Source of the DNA: Anagrus nilaparvatae
Lineage: Eukaryota > Arthropoda > Insecta > Hymenoptera > Mymaridae
Direction: 5' to 3'
Assembly (NCBI GenBank): GCA_022575985.1
Contig: JAKSXM010000132.1
Location: forward strand, 620,001 to 684,000
DNA length: 64,000 bases
Shown here: positions 22,030-34,680 of the stretch, piece after piece
Position numbering within the stretch: the first letter of the stretch is position 1
Layout of the letters: every line of letters starts with the position of its first letter
The notes under the pieces: model-generated
Told to the model about the DNA's origin: nothing
Database searches by the model: none
Seen by the model: only the letters and a program-made list of their open reading frames with translations
Position numbers and translations under genes: made by a program

Positions 22030-23960
22030 TATAAGTGATTAAACCGTTTACGAACCGTTTAGGAAGAGGAGGCGCTTTGAGACTTAATTTGAAAGTAGAA
22101 ATGAATATCATGTAAGATTTTATTTGCATTTATCCAGCTCAAGAAGATGCTAATGAAGGCTAGATTTGAAGAAGGTAGTTCCAGAAGGAAATGATAAATA
22201 CCAAAGTAGAGTTATTGTAAATGTGATTTGCAGATGAGTTCTCAACAATGCTATTGATAAATTCGCTCCTGATAAAAAATTAAGTCCTGGGAAAGCCAAA
22301 GATCCAAGGATAAATACAGAATTACGCGTACTAAGATCAAAACGGGACGAAACCAGTAGACGATATTCTAGTATAGGCCTACCTGCTCTACTAGATGAAT
22401 TTCTAACGCTTGCCAAAGCCTATGAAGAGAAATCGGAAATGGCTCGCTGTGCATGCAGGCATAATCGCATAAGCACCACACTTGATTCTTGACTTGATAG
22501 GGTTTAATCCCGAAAGTAAGTGATTCCCTTAATGGTTTTTTACCTGATGAGCTGAACATTTTTCAAACATCTCAATTTCTTCTCATGAAGATCCTTTCTA
22601 TAGATATCATTAATAAAGCCCTACCAACAATTGCTCCATACCTTACAAAGCTCTTAACACATTAATATATAAAAACCATTTTCCATCAGCATGGAAAAAA
22701 TTCTGCATATTAGCTCTCAAAAAAGTCCCGGTACCATCATCTACAACAGATTTTCGGCCAATAGCTATTATGTTTTTTGTCAAAGGTTCTTGAAAGGTTC
22801 TTGAGAAGCTCGCTCATGATTAGGTGGTCAGCTTTTTGAATAAATAAAAAGCATTAGACCCGTTTCAAATGGGATTTCGAAATAATCACAGTGCACAGAT
22901 CGCCTTAATTAAACTTACTAATGACGGATTGGTAAAGAAAAACACCTGGCTACCCTCCTGCTGCAGCTTGACTTCTCGAAAGCCTTTGACAATTTATCAC
23001 CATCAAAACTTCTCAAAAAACTGAAGGATATGGGCTTTTCCAAATCATAACTACAATGGTTTTGGTCTTATCTCACTGGTCGATCCTTATGTGTTCCATC
23101 AAAATCTTCGACATAAACATCTCGTAATATTAATATAGGTGTCTCCCAAGGCTCTGTTTTTGGGCCCCTTCTCTTTTGTATATATATTAATGACATAAAA
23201 GACCGCCAACATGAAACTAATGTTTCCAGACTATTATACGCTGATGATCTTCAAATATACGTGAAAGTGCTTTCACATGAAATTGAACAAGGTATTAATA
23301 TACTTCCTGGCTATGCGAAAAGAGTGGCAGCATGTTCGGAAACTAAAAAACTTAGCATTGAACACAAAAATACGCAGTGTTCGGTTCTCCTAATACGGTA
23401 AAATTATTCAAAGACCAAAATATTCCCTCTATAGAGGTTAATTTCAGCGGTAATACTGTTCCATTTATTGATGAGGTCATAAGTTTGGGTATTTCACTTG
23501 ATAGTACTCTTTCATGGAAATCCCAAGTTTAGCAGGTTACTAATAAAGTGAATGGTGTTCTTTATTGCTTAAGAACCATTAGACCTTGCACATCAGGGCG
23601 CGTTCATAGTGAGTAAAAGTGACCGGTCGATCGATCAACTGATGCTATCAAGGGTACTAAAAATCGCATCGTTTTTTTTATCCGGGTAGACCTACAGTTT
23701 CCTGGTGCATCCAGGGGATCAAATCACAACCCAGACTCAAGATACGAAAAAATATTTTGCCAGCAGATCCCATCTAAAAATGTTTTGATGACATCAGTTG
23801 ATCGATCGACCGGTCACTTGTACTCACTATGAACGCGCCCTCACAAGCACTACGTCAACGATTAGTCCAATCCTTAGTATTACCCCATCTTGACTACTGT
23901 AATGTGGTTTATTCTGATATTACTGCAGAAAAAAGCTTGCAGCTCCAGAGACTAGACTTT
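22030..23960 (+). pseudogene. non-LTR retrotransposon ORF2 relic (reverse transcriptase)
   Basis: Broken reading frames read in order as a LINE polymerase. A linker with KLSPGKAKDPRINTELRVLR lies near 22275-22340, and LSKVLEKLAHD near 22770. DPFQMGFRNNHSAQIALIKL follows near 22858, then KAFDNLSPSKLLKKLKDMGF near 22980. GSVFGPLLFCIYINDIK lies near 23150, the catalytic YADDLQIY near 23238, and SWKSQV near 23513. PHLDYCNVVYSDI follows near 23890. Stops and frameshifts separate them and no endonuclease is visible, so this is a dead, 5'-truncated copy. The text is interrupted by a MITE at 23596-23840 and ends abruptly at a junction with an antisense LINE relic. Clade not assigned (Jockey/CR1-like style). 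Confidence 0.85.
23596..23840. mobile_element. 245-bp MITE inserted in the LINE relic
   Basis: Terminal inverted repeats of about 50 bp: GGGCGCGTTCATAGTGAGTA on the left, and TACTCACTATGAACGCGCCC on the right. They contain CGGTCGATCGATCAACTGAT and its complement. TCA is duplicated on both sides (23593-23595 and 23841-23843). Removing the insert and one TCA restores the LINE frame across ...RT.HITSQALRQRL. The 3-bp duplication and GGGCGCG end would suit a PIF/Harbinger-type non-autonomous element, which is inference. Confidence 0.85.
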
Positions 23961-24930
23961 TTGAAAACCAGGCTGAAATGAATCGAGAATGTAGATGATA
24001 AAGTAGTCTACTAACTGTTTGTGAAGGATTTTTTCTAAAATTTTCGATATGATACAAAAGAGAGAAGTTGGTCTTTATTGGATTATAGTCCAAACTGATG
24101 GGATTTTATTTAAAATTATAGACTTATTGAAGAGAGATAAAAAAAAATTCTGACAAGATTTGGAAGATAAAGTTTGAAGATTTTGAGGGAGATACCATCG
24201 GGACCAACAGACTTAGTGTCTTAAATTGTTAGATTGCCCATTCAAGGTCGTCACTGGTAATGTTTTTAAATGTGAAAAGCGGTCTGGGTAATGTGCCCTA
24301 AAAATAATGAATTGTGTTTTCAGAAGTTGAGACATTTTGAGTATAAATTAAGCAGTTCTTGATCGCACCATTTGATAAGAAGTTTTTTTGCTGTTTATGG
24401 AAGAGTTGGGGAAGCCAAAGTACCCTAAGCCTTTTCAAATGGACTCAGGCTCGGACTCAGGATAATTTTTAGTAGAAAGCTTATTGGAGTAATAATTTAC
24501 TTTAGCTGGGGATCTTTTCTCAAGTAGCATTTCTTTGAAGTCCTTATAAACGGCAAGGTTAGAACCATTACGCTTGTATATATTATCGAGTTTAACAGTT
24601 TTACGTGTTAGATCTAGGGTTAACCAGAAATATGATCTTTTGTCAATTATGAAACGCGCTGTCTAGTACATTTATTATATGAGAAGCTATTGTGATCCAA
24701 ATGTAGTCTAGATCCCTACTTTTAAATGCAAATGACCTATTAAATTTAACTAATCTCAAGGAAAACTCATTTTGATTTATGCTGTCGAAGTATTTATAAG
24801 TGATTTTTCTTAGAGGGGGGTTTGTTACGAAAATGTCTAGATTGACTTGAATAAGATAGTGGGTAATTAGCCAAATTTTTCTGAAAGAAAATATGCGCTC
24901 GTTACTTACTTTCAAATATAATTTTTCTTA
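23961..24930 (-). pseudogene. second non-LTR retrotransposon relic, antisense
   Basis: On the minus strand broken frames read, from high to low coordinate, as the end of an endonuclease/linker region (a 90-residue frame at 24643-24915). Next comes SVGPDGISLKIFKLYLPNLV near 24170-24225, the usual .S.GPDGI start of the RT domain. ISKILEKILHKQLVDYF near 24000-24050 and ILDSFQPGFQKV near 23960 follow. It stops there, at the junction with the plus-strand relic. Stops and frame changes show it is dead. The catalytic YADD part is missing. Confidence 0.75.
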
Positions 24931-25350
24931 AAGAATATAAATATTGTACCAACGGAGCGTACGGAGATACTACAGAAACTTATTAAGAGGCAAAAAACAA
25001 AAATCTTACACCATTTTCCCCTTTTTTAAGTTTTATTTATGAAAACAAATAATAATACAATATTACAATAAATTGACTAAATCGACAAAGATTCAATAAA
25101 CGCATGATGCTCAGGAAGATTATATAGTTAATTTTCGTTATAGTTAACAATCGATGAAAGCAAATTGTAGCAGCATTTGTTCGTTTGTTTCCAACACTTG
25201 TGGCAACAGCATTTGCTTTGCTTCTTGAACGCAATACTTGAGAACACGAGGTGAGAATAAAGCTAGCGATACTTTCTCGTATATTTCTAAAGTAACAATT
25301 TTATACTAGACCCTGGTAACTAAAGAAACATTAAAAAATTGCCTTGCAAG
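24931..25350. other. intergenic, nothing identified
   Basis: Short AT-rich stretch between the LINE relics and the nested foldback complex. A 65-residue frame on the minus strand (25037-25234) has no recognisable domain. Confidence 0.4.
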
Positions 25351-26982
25351 TTGCTTACATGGCTTGGAAAAAATTTTTCATATTTTTATACAATTTTATG
25401 TCAATATGTACCTATTCGTTTTTGAATACAATATGACAACAGATTCTAAAGTCATAGTTTGCAAACAATATGAGTTGTATGAACCTTGTATGCTCTTTTA
25501 CTAAAAGCTACAACATCTGACTGCAGAATCTACACGAAGTTTGTGTAAACGAAAATTTTAGATCATGCTCTGATTTCATTTTGGAGCCAGGATATAGCCG
25601 TATCAGCCTACAATATGAAAGCAGGCTCTGATATCGTAGCTTGTTGTAATAATGGCTACATAATGCCTACATAATCTGCGTTTTACGTTTTCACAGCAGA
25701 AAAGAAGCAAGTCGTATAGTCAGTTTGTATTCATTTACAAAACTTCTTTACATATCGAGTTCATTTTGCATTCAATTTTTTCACATCGTTGTCTGTTGTA
25801 ATTTTGTACTACAAGCTTGCCCCAGAAACCTTTTCATCAGAGCCATCTGTCATATTGCAGGTAGAGACGGCTACATCTTGTCTCCAAAATGACATCAGGG
25901 CATGCTCTTCATTTTCTTTTTTTACACTATCTTGTCAGTCTGCCGTCAAGGATTATAGCTTTTAGTAAGAGAGCCCGACGAATTTTCGAAATATCTCTTA
26001 TGATCTCCACTGATCTTTTTAGATTTCCGGAGATCACTTTTGATTTCTGGAGATCTCCGGAGATCTCCGGAAATCTGAAGTGATCGCAAATTTCAGGTGA
26101 TTTCTTTAGTTCTCTGGAGATCTCCGGAGATCTCCGGAAATCACTTTTGATCTCTGGAGATTACTGGAGATTAAAATAGATCTAAAGTAATTTCCAGAGA
26201 TCACTGAGGTAAAAAAAAAAGTTAGAAAACTTTAGAAAGAATATTTAGAATCATTAAGCAAAGTTGTAAAACGATAAACTTGATTGTTTTACCTTATTTT
26301 TTGACTTTATTTAAATTTAAAAAATCAAAAATTACAGCAATAAGTTTACTAATTTTTATAATAAAAATAATTATTGGAATCGACTCAATAAGAAATACAA
26401 TTAGGTAAATGAATAAAAAAAATTAGTTATTTGATCATTAATAATTTTAACAAATATTTATAATTTTAATTACCAATTACCAAAAAACAGCCTATAAGTG
26501 CCTAATATAGGCTACTGCACCGTTTTTAGATAAATTAAAAATAATATACGTATTTAACTATCTTAAAGTACTCAAAAACCAGAAGCTGTAGATAAAAATT
26601 GGTATTATTTCATAAAAATAGCTAAAATTAGCCCAACAAGCGTGAATAATAGCCTAAGAATCCCTATTATGGGCTACCATTTTTTTTTGTATGAATAGAT
26701 ATGATAATTTGGTATAGAGAAAAAACATTAATGTAATATGAGGAAAATGGTAATATATTAAAAATTTTAACAAAAAATGGCAAAAAAACGTTAAAAATGA
26801 CCTAAAATGGGCAATTACGCAAAATTGGACGACGTTAGGTCAAAACATCTGATTCTATAGCTAAGGGTAAAACTATAAAAGTAAATAAATTGAAAAATTT
26901 AATTATAAATGCAGAGAAAAATAACAGAACTTACGAATATAAGTAATATTTAATTTCTTTATGGTAATTTAGACTTGAAGAA

Positions 26983-28076
26983 TTACTCCAGTCAAATCCC
27001 GGGGGGGGGGGGTGGTATTCTTTGTGGCCGCCACCGGATTAGGTCTACTATGGGTTTTTTGGGTCGCTGAACACGAAAATCAGGGTCTTTTCTATGCGCA
27101 ATTGGGGCTGGACCCTTAAGTTAGCCAAAACTACCCCTAAAAGGGGTGTATTTTCAACTTTTGCTATAGCCCTCCAAGATTTGGTCTAATAAAGGTTTTT
27201 GGGGTCGCTCATCACGAATATTGAAGTTATAACTATGAAAAACTACCCCTTCACCCTTAAATTGGCCAAAACTACCCCTAAAAGGGGTGTTTTCTCTACT
27301 TTCGCTCTAGACCTCCAAGATTTGGTCTTAAAGGATTTTTTAGGTCGCTGATCACGAAAATCACGTTTTTTTCAATTAAAAATTAGGTCTTCACCCTTAA
27401 ATTTGCTAAAACTACTCCTAAAAGGTTTGAAAGGTATAAATAAATGAATCACACATTCAAACCCTATTAGGGTTATACAGAAAAAACCCTATTAGACCAA
27501 ATCTTAGAAGGCTAGACCGAATATAGCGAAAGCGCCCCTTTTAGGAGTATTTTTGGCTAATATAAGGTTGAAGAGTTACGTTTTAATTGAAAAGGCGTAA
27601 ATTTTTGTGATCAGTGACCCAATAAACCCTAATAGACCAAATCTTGAAGGGCTAGAGTTAAAGTAACAAAAAAACCCCTTTTAGGGGTAGTTTTGGCTAA
27701 TTTAAGGGTGAAGAGTTAAGTTTTAATTGAAGACATCGATTTTTGTGATCAGCGACCCAAAAAACCCTATTAGATCAAATCTTGAAGGGCTAGAGTGAAA
27801 GTAGCGAAAACACCCCTTTTAGGGGTAGTTTTAGCCAGTTTAAGGGTGAAGGGGTAATTTTTCATAGGTATAACTTTAGTATTCGTGATCAGCGACCCCA
27901 AAAACCTTTATTAGACCAAATCTTGGAGGGCTATAGTAAAAGTTAGAAAAAAAGGGTCAAGCCCAATTGCGCATAGAACCCGATTTTCGTATTCAGCGAC
28001 CCAAAAAACCTTTAGTAGACCAAATCTGGTAGCGGCCACAAACAATACCACCAAAACCGTGATTTGACTGGAGTAA
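26983..28076. mobile_element. 1.1-kb foldback of ~140-bp units (ACTCCAGTC family, best copy)
   Basis: Ends TTACTCCAGTCAAAT (26983) and ATTTGACTGGAGTAA (to 28076). Inside are three forward units (GGTCGCTGA/CATCACGAA near 27062, 27204 and 27344) and four inverted units (GATCAGCGACCC-type near 27615, 27748, 27886 and 27990), meeting near 27470. Each unit has ACTACCCCTAAAAGGGGTGT, whose core CCCCTAAAAGGGG is close to a palindrome, and CACCCTTAAATT. A run of 12 G at 27001-27012 is unusual here. Apparent frames on the minus strand at 27911-28305 are repeat translation, not genes. Confidence 0.8.
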
Positions 28077-28129
28077 ATACTATAATTTTTAAGAATTAGC
28101 CAGATTAGTAAACAATTATTTTTTTGTAC

Positions 28130-28341
28130 TGAGGCCCGAATGTACGTATTTCCCGGACGCTGAGCGTCTGGCAAAGACGTATTTTCTCGCCACAGTCGCA
28201 AAAAAATTTTGTACAATCCTCGGCCATAAACAAAGAATGAGCCAAATCGCAATTTACCATCCTCGGCTTCGCCTCGGAAGGTAATTTACGTGCGATTTGG
28301 GCCATTCTTTATTTTTCTGGCCTAGGACCGTAATATACTAT
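28130..28341 (+). repeat. ~210-bp dispersed repeat (MITE-like), copy A
   Basis: TGAGGCCCGAATGTACGTAT, GACGTATTTTCTCGCCACAG, GCTTCGCCTCGGAAGGTAAT and CCGTAATATACTA recur in the same order, inverted, at 36330-36512. It has internal short inverted words (ATCCTCGG / CCTCGGAAGG; GAATGAGCCAAATCGCAA / TGCGATTTGGGCCATTC). Its higher GC stands out from the surroundings. No coding content. Confidence 0.65.
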
Positions 28342-29120
28342 ATTTTTTTATTTTATAAATAGATGAAAAAGTACCATTTGTGGTAATAATTATTGTTATT
28401 ATAAAAATAAATTCTAATTATTTGTTTATAAAAATTGTTGACTAATTTAAAATATGTCTATTAATATATTGTAATTAGAATTATAAATATTTATTAAAAT
28501 TATTAATGATCAAATAACTAATTTTTTTTATTCATTTACCTAATTGTATTTCTTATTGAGTCGATTCCAATAATTATTTTTATTATAAAAATTAGTAAAC
28601 TTATTGCTGTAATTTTTGATTTTTTAAATTTAAATAAAGTCAAAAAATAAGGTAAAACAATCAAGTTTATCGTTTTACAACTTTGCTTAATGATTCTAAA
28701 TATTCTTTCTAAAGTTTTCTAACTTTTTTTTTTACCTCAGTGATCTCTGGAAATTACTTTAGATCTATTTTAATCTCCAGTAATCTCCAGAGATCAAAAG
28801 TGATTTCCGGAGATCTCCGGAGATCTCCAGAGAACTAAAGAAATCACCTGAAATTTGCGATCACTTCAGATTTCCGGAGATCTCCGGAGATCTCCAGAAA
28901 TCAAAAGTGATCTCCGGAAATCTAAAAAGATCAGCGGAGATCATAAGAGATATTTCGAAAATTCGTCGGGTAGCTTATACGGTCTACAATATGCCCTAAT
29001 ATTGTCTAAAAGCTATGATTTCAAAGCCTGTTGGAATACTTAATGCAGGAATGGCTGCATATTAACATCGAATTGTATAAAACTATGAAAAATTTTCTCC
29101 GAAACATGTACGCAATTGGT

Positions 29121-32100
29121 AGTCTGTATGTTCGCAGGTTGCTTTTGGGGACAGAATAATTTTACAAATATTAAATGAAGACTTTTAGACCAGGATGACA
29201 TGTCTTAATTATATCTTGATTATCGTTTTTTATATGGCTCATGGATATTACTGCTAAACATAGTAAAAAAAACTATAAAAACCCCTTCAGTATCAGCCTC
29301 AGTTTCCCCGCTGATAAATAACTTAAATCTTTTGGCAGTAAGAACTGTTTAAGTTCATTAAGTATTAAGTAATTCGAAATTATCAATTTCAGAGAAATCT
29401 AAAAAATATCCCAATCTTTTTTTTAGTCATAATTTAAATACAACCTCAATTAAAAGGGATTCAGTTTATAAACGTATCCTAAGTAATAGTATTTGTAAAA
29501 CAATTTTCTCATTCCAGATTTATAAATAATAAAATATATTTCTTGTTTTTCAGTTGTTACAACTAAAACGTAATAAAATTTAATGGACAAAAATAACGTA
29601 ATGTGGATTAAAAATCAAATTTATGGAATACAGGAGATCAAATAATCAAATGATATGGTACGTAAATTTTATCGATTTTTTATTACCCAGTTATTGGTCA
29701 ACACAAATTTATGAATTATTTTTTTATAAGTAAAATTTAATATTTCATAATTTACAACAAAAAATATACGATTGTTTACAAGAATTTAGGACAAAATAAT
29801 CATAAAAAAAAGCATATTAAAAAAAAAAACTATTAATATTTCCATTAAAAATTATCATACTATTAAAAAAAATATGTATGAAGAAAGAGTAAAAAGAGAC
29901 GCTGACAAAATAATAATGCAATTTATTTAACAAAATAGAGGAACCCTACGGCGTGAGATAAAAAAATAACTAAATATTACAGAATTAATGGGGATTATAA
30001 TGTTTAAAATAAATTTCTTAATTAAGCTAAACATGATAATACTTTTTTTTGTCAGCGTTGCAGAATATTACAAAATATACACTAAAAAAAGCAAACAAAC
30101 TGTTATTAAAGAATGATTTTTTTTTCTTTTTTATTGACAATATTTTTACAAACTTTTATTCTATGTATTTAGTTATGCATACAAAAAATATTACTCATAA
30201 AGTTTTCAGATACAGATAGGCAAATAAATCATTTTTTTCTTTTTTTTAGAATATAAACTAAATATTGCGAGCAGCAGGTGAATATAAAGTCTCGATTGTG
30301 CTTTAAACCGAAGAATATTACGTTTTTATAAAATAAATAAGCTAAAAAAAGTGCAATTTATAATCTTTGAGAATAATGAGCTAAAGCTGAAATATATATA
30401 TGTCTGGGAAAATTTATTAACAGACATTGGAATTCTGAGTTTGTTATAGAAAAATATTTGCTTTTGAGGAATGTATACACAATAAAGTGGATTTTTAACC
30501 AAATTTTTGAATTCAAGTTCACTTAAAAATTGAAATTTAAAAGTAAAATGAAAGTATAGTTTACAATAACCACAATATCAAAAATATTGCCGAAACGTAT
30601 TAACTGATTTTCTCGCTGATTTTAGTGTTAAAGACTAAGCAAAAAAACCCAAATTAGAAAATAGAATTTTAACAGGTTTATTAGAGACAAAGTAAAATAA
30701 AATAATATTCATGATACAAAGATTCACGTTTATAAATAGTATAGAATATTGAGTTCAATTATTTTTTATCATCGCTTTATTTATATACCTTTATAAGCAC
30801 ATTTCATTTGCGAGAAAAAAATATTATTTTTATACCATAAGATATAGAGTTTTTTATCAAGAAACAGGGATTTATAAATTATCAACTTATTAAAATATAG
30901 AATGCTCGAATTATTTTTTTAAAATTTTATATTTTTAAATTTTATTTTGAAAAAGCTCAAACTACCATTAGTATCGAATTTCTAATAAAAATTATCTAAT
31001 TATTCGATAAATAGTAAGTTTAAACAATCAAACTATATATTAAGTTACATAATAAAACAAAAGATACACTGTACAGCAAATTGATAGTTTCATTGTCTCA
31101 AAACCTCATTGTCAATAAAAAAATAAGCCTATTTACCTATATATTATTAATTCAACAAGAAAAACAAAAACAAGAGTAAAGAAAATAAGAAGTATTAATT
31201 CAGCAATTTTCTACATAATTTGACACCATAATAATATTCAATTTTCATGAAAAAGATTAGCTTTTTTGTAATTGAAAAGCAAAACTCTTATATTACAAAA
31301 TTTGTGTAATAAGACATGTATAAATTTCATCATTTAAAATATAATAATAATATATGAAATAATAAGTTTTTTTTTTCTTCTTTGCAAAAAAATAAAATAA
31401 TGAAGCAGCTCATATACTAATCTCATGCATGTGTCATAACAATAATATAAATATAACACACTTTTATTTTAACATGCTGTGTACTTTTTTATAATTATTA
31501 TTTACTTTTAGTTCGCATAATTTTTATGCAATATTTATTTATTTATTTTTCTTGATAATAGCTCTATTTATTATAAAAATGTAAGACGTGAGATGATACT
31601 GTCATTGTAAAATATTAATATAAAACATTTTCTTTTATTCTGATATTGGACATTTACGGTTATATTTTTTGTAATTTTTTTTTTTTAATTTAGTAAAAGA
31701 AGTAATTAAAAAAAATTATGTTTTTTTATTCATATGAGAAATTTTTTTGATTATGGTCGTTGCTCTAGTTTTTTTATTTTTTTGTATCTCACGTTTTACA
31801 ATTAACACAATGGTGTATGGAGTTTATATTATTATAAAAAGAGAGTCATCATAACAATTAAAAATATCTGTGTAATTGTGTTTTTAAGCAGGAGATTATG
31901 TATGTGTGTCTATAAGGAAATACATTTTTTTAAATTCTTATGTAAAATAAATTTTTAAGTATGACTCGTTTAATTAATTTCATTTTTTTGGGGTAATTAG
32001 GAAACTTAAAAATTGGGTTGATTTGAGTTTAACAAGTAAAAGGATTCTATTTTTTGTTTGAGCTAATTTTTGTTTGATTGATTTATTTCTTTGTACTGAC

Positions 32101-34647
32101 GTAGAACCGGATCTAGAATAAAATTAAAAAGGAAAAAAGGATTTAATAAATGATTAAAGTTATAATTTACCCGTAGGTATACTCAGATAATGTAAAAATT
32201 GGAAGTAAGGGATGAACTCGGGGATAAAGTTGTTGGATATACGTTTAGGTCAATTTTTTAAATGATATTATCCTTATGGAAATAGTAGCATTTCCTCATT
32301 TACTTTCATGTTGACAATGACTGATTTTATTTCCAAGTGACCTGATTACCTGCTTATTCGATTTCGTTAGTGAACAATTTTAAATGTTTTTAAAGAGATT
32401 TTACCAATCTTACTCTGTTGATGTCTTACAATTCTTCTAGATTGACTTGTGGAAAATTCTCGATTATGTTATATTTTATGACAGACAAGAGTTATTTCAT
32501 TATAACTTAATTTTACACAAAATTAGAGAATATAATATTGGTGGCAATTAAAATTAATATTAATAATTTTGCTTTAAATTCTGTTTGAATTCGCAAGTTT
32601 AAAAATTCAAGCAGGACAAAATATACTATCCCTTTATAAAATTATAATTTTTATACAAACCATAAAAAGTCCACTTAACAAAATATAGCAACTCTGCAAT
32701 TATTATATAAAAGAACCAAAATTCAGCTGAGTATAAAAAAGCTATTTTTAACTTAAAAATAAGCTTCATTGCATTTATTTTCAACAATTACTGTTTGCAA
32801 AAAAAAAGTAAAGAAAATTGAACCCTTACTATACCTTAAAGCACATTGCTCCCAGTATTATACACTCTGAATAATCAGAGGCTCCTTGGACTTGACTATT
32901 AAGGTCGTGACTATATAAGAAAAATTCCTTTAAGAATTATTATCAGTAAGAAAGAAAGAAAAAAAAAGGTTATAAATAATAAAATACACCGTTGAAAATT
33001 TATGATTTAAAACGATTATTTATAATATCTCTCGTATTTAATGTAATTTTTTGCTAAACTATTTTATTTTTAGATTTGTAATCAAAAATTTTTTTTTTAA
33101 AATAAAAATATCAGATTTCTGACAAAACAGCGGTTGATTCTACTTTTTAGATTAATAAATTATTGATACATTTTTTTTTTTGCGTTTCAAACATAATTTT
33201 TTTATTATGATTTTAAGTTATTTAGATTAAAAAAAATAGAAAGTTGTAAAAAAAAAAGTTTTTTTAAAATAATCAATACCTTGTAAAAAATAAATAAAAT
33301 TTTTTTTTAATGAAAAAAAAAGTAATATAATTATAACGCATGTTAATAATTGTTAGTTAAAATTATAATTAAAGTTGAATGCACTCTCTTTAAAACCGAC
33401 GCAATATTTAATAAACAATTTTTTTTAATAAAGTAATAAGTGTAATTATATTGTTAAATTTTTTTTTTCTTACTGTCAATTTTTTTTAGTCAAATGTTAA
33501 AAAAATCAATGATTGTGAAAAAAAAATTTTATTGTATTGTCTATCAACTGCATCCTGTAAGGGGTATCAATTTCAAAATCATAGGGGGAGGGATGATTTG
33601 TATTCACGCATTCTGAATATCAAAAATAGGGTCATTTTTTATAATTCAAAAAATCGCATGACTGAAATAAATAATATCGTGATATTTTAATTACAGAAAG
33701 TATCACCCAAGGCAATTTTAATTTTAAAACGTATTATGAAACAAATAATTATTAAAAAAAACACAAAGTTGGATCAAAAAAAAATGAAGAAGAAGATATT
33801 ATTGTTGGATATTGCGTGAGAAATAAAGAATTACGTTATGTAATTTAAGAATATGTGAAAAAAGTATGTAATTAATTTGTCTTTTTGATTTGCAAAAAAG
33901 AAAATTTCTTTTTTTTTTTTAAATGGTGTGTTGTATTATTTTTCTACACCTTTTTTTAAAAAAGTGCATTTTTTGATGTGCATATAAAGTGAAAGGGTAT
34001 ATTTTTGTTGTAGTCTGTGTTAATGATTAAATATATATAATTATGATTGTAAAAAGATAATATGAAATTTTTTTGTGAAAAATGAAAGCAACTTACTAAA
34101 ATATCATTTTTTTTTTTTGGCTTTTTTTTTAATAAGGTGTTTGGTTGTTTCGTATTAATAATTTTATTTTTGGGGACGTTTTGCAACAAAATTTTGGATC
34201 AAAATGCTTTAAATTTAAATCAATTTGAATTCAAAACTGAGATGGGCAGACTTGCCATGTAAAATATCCAGATTCAATGCATTATTACTTTCCTATCAAT
34301 TTTTTGAATTAATAAATTTCTTCTAAAACTCAATTCCAATACAAAAAGAATTATTTAAAAATTTTCAAACCTACCTTAGAGTTTTAAATATTTGATAGAT
34401 TTAATCCAATTATTTATAAAAAATTTTTCCTTGATTATTCAAGTATCAAAGAAAGTATAAATGCGAGGTAAATATGCTAAATAAATAAAATTATTTTACA
34501 AACCCAAAAGATTATTTATTTTAAAAGTCTTAACAGTTTTAATTAACCATATTTATTAATGTGTCTGTAACAAATGTTCGCAAAGTATATTTATAACAAT
34601 AACAATAATAACAATAATAACAATTATAATTAATTACAAGTACATAT
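29121..34647. other. 5.5 kb of AT-rich putative intron, nothing identified
   Basis: Composition is near the extreme of the window with many A and T runs. I see no exon-like stretch, no RT motif and no inverted-repeat pair that I can defend. The 77-residue minus-strand frame at 33956-34189 is Lys/Asn/Phe low complexity. Confidence 0.5.
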
Positions 34648-34680
34648 ACTCCAGTCAAAATTGGGATTCATGATTAAACA
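34648..34680 (+). repeat. solo end of the ACTCCAGTC family
   Basis: ATACTCCAGTCAAAATTGGG matches the terminal motif of the elements at 9075, 17668 and 26983, but the ~140-bp units do not follow. It is probably a decayed fragment, or a chance match over about 13 bases. Confidence 0.35.

Larger units (their letters stand above)
25974..28970. mobile_element. 3.0-kb foldback element with ~500-bp arms (GATCTCCGGA subterminal repeats)
   Basis: CCCGACGAATTTTCGAAATA at 25974 is matched by its complement ending at 28970. The arms remain inverted copies to about 26475 and 28470. The outer 230 bp of each arm is a field of GATCTCCGGAGATCTCCGGA-like palindromic words with spacers. Inner arm landmarks such as GGTAAAACAATCAAGTTTAT (28652) and its complement near 26282 agree almost base for base. 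The space between the arms holds unrelated sequence and two further repeats (26983-28076, 28130-28341). No transposase ORF is seen. A target duplication is not obvious. Confidence 0.8.
25360..29120. repeat. outer arms of a nested foldback complex
   Basis: A left segment near 25370-25440 (TTTTTATACAATTTTATGTC and neighbours) is the inverted counterpart of 29050-29100 (ATTAACATCGAATTGTATAA). TACTAAAAGCTA at about 25500 matches the complement of GTCTAAAAGCTATG near 29009. The left side carries about 470 bp more than the right between these arms and the inner element. The outer arms are well diverged, so this is an older foldback into which the 25974-28970 element inserted. Confidence 0.5.

Noticed and set aside
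22150..22559. Minus-strand frames of 88 and 63 residues
   Set aside because: They are antisense shadows of the plus-strand LINE linker region.
27911..28305. Minus-strand frames of 113 and 66 residues
   Set aside because: They translate the inverted ~140-bp units and the 28130 repeat; no domain, and they cross repeat boundaries.
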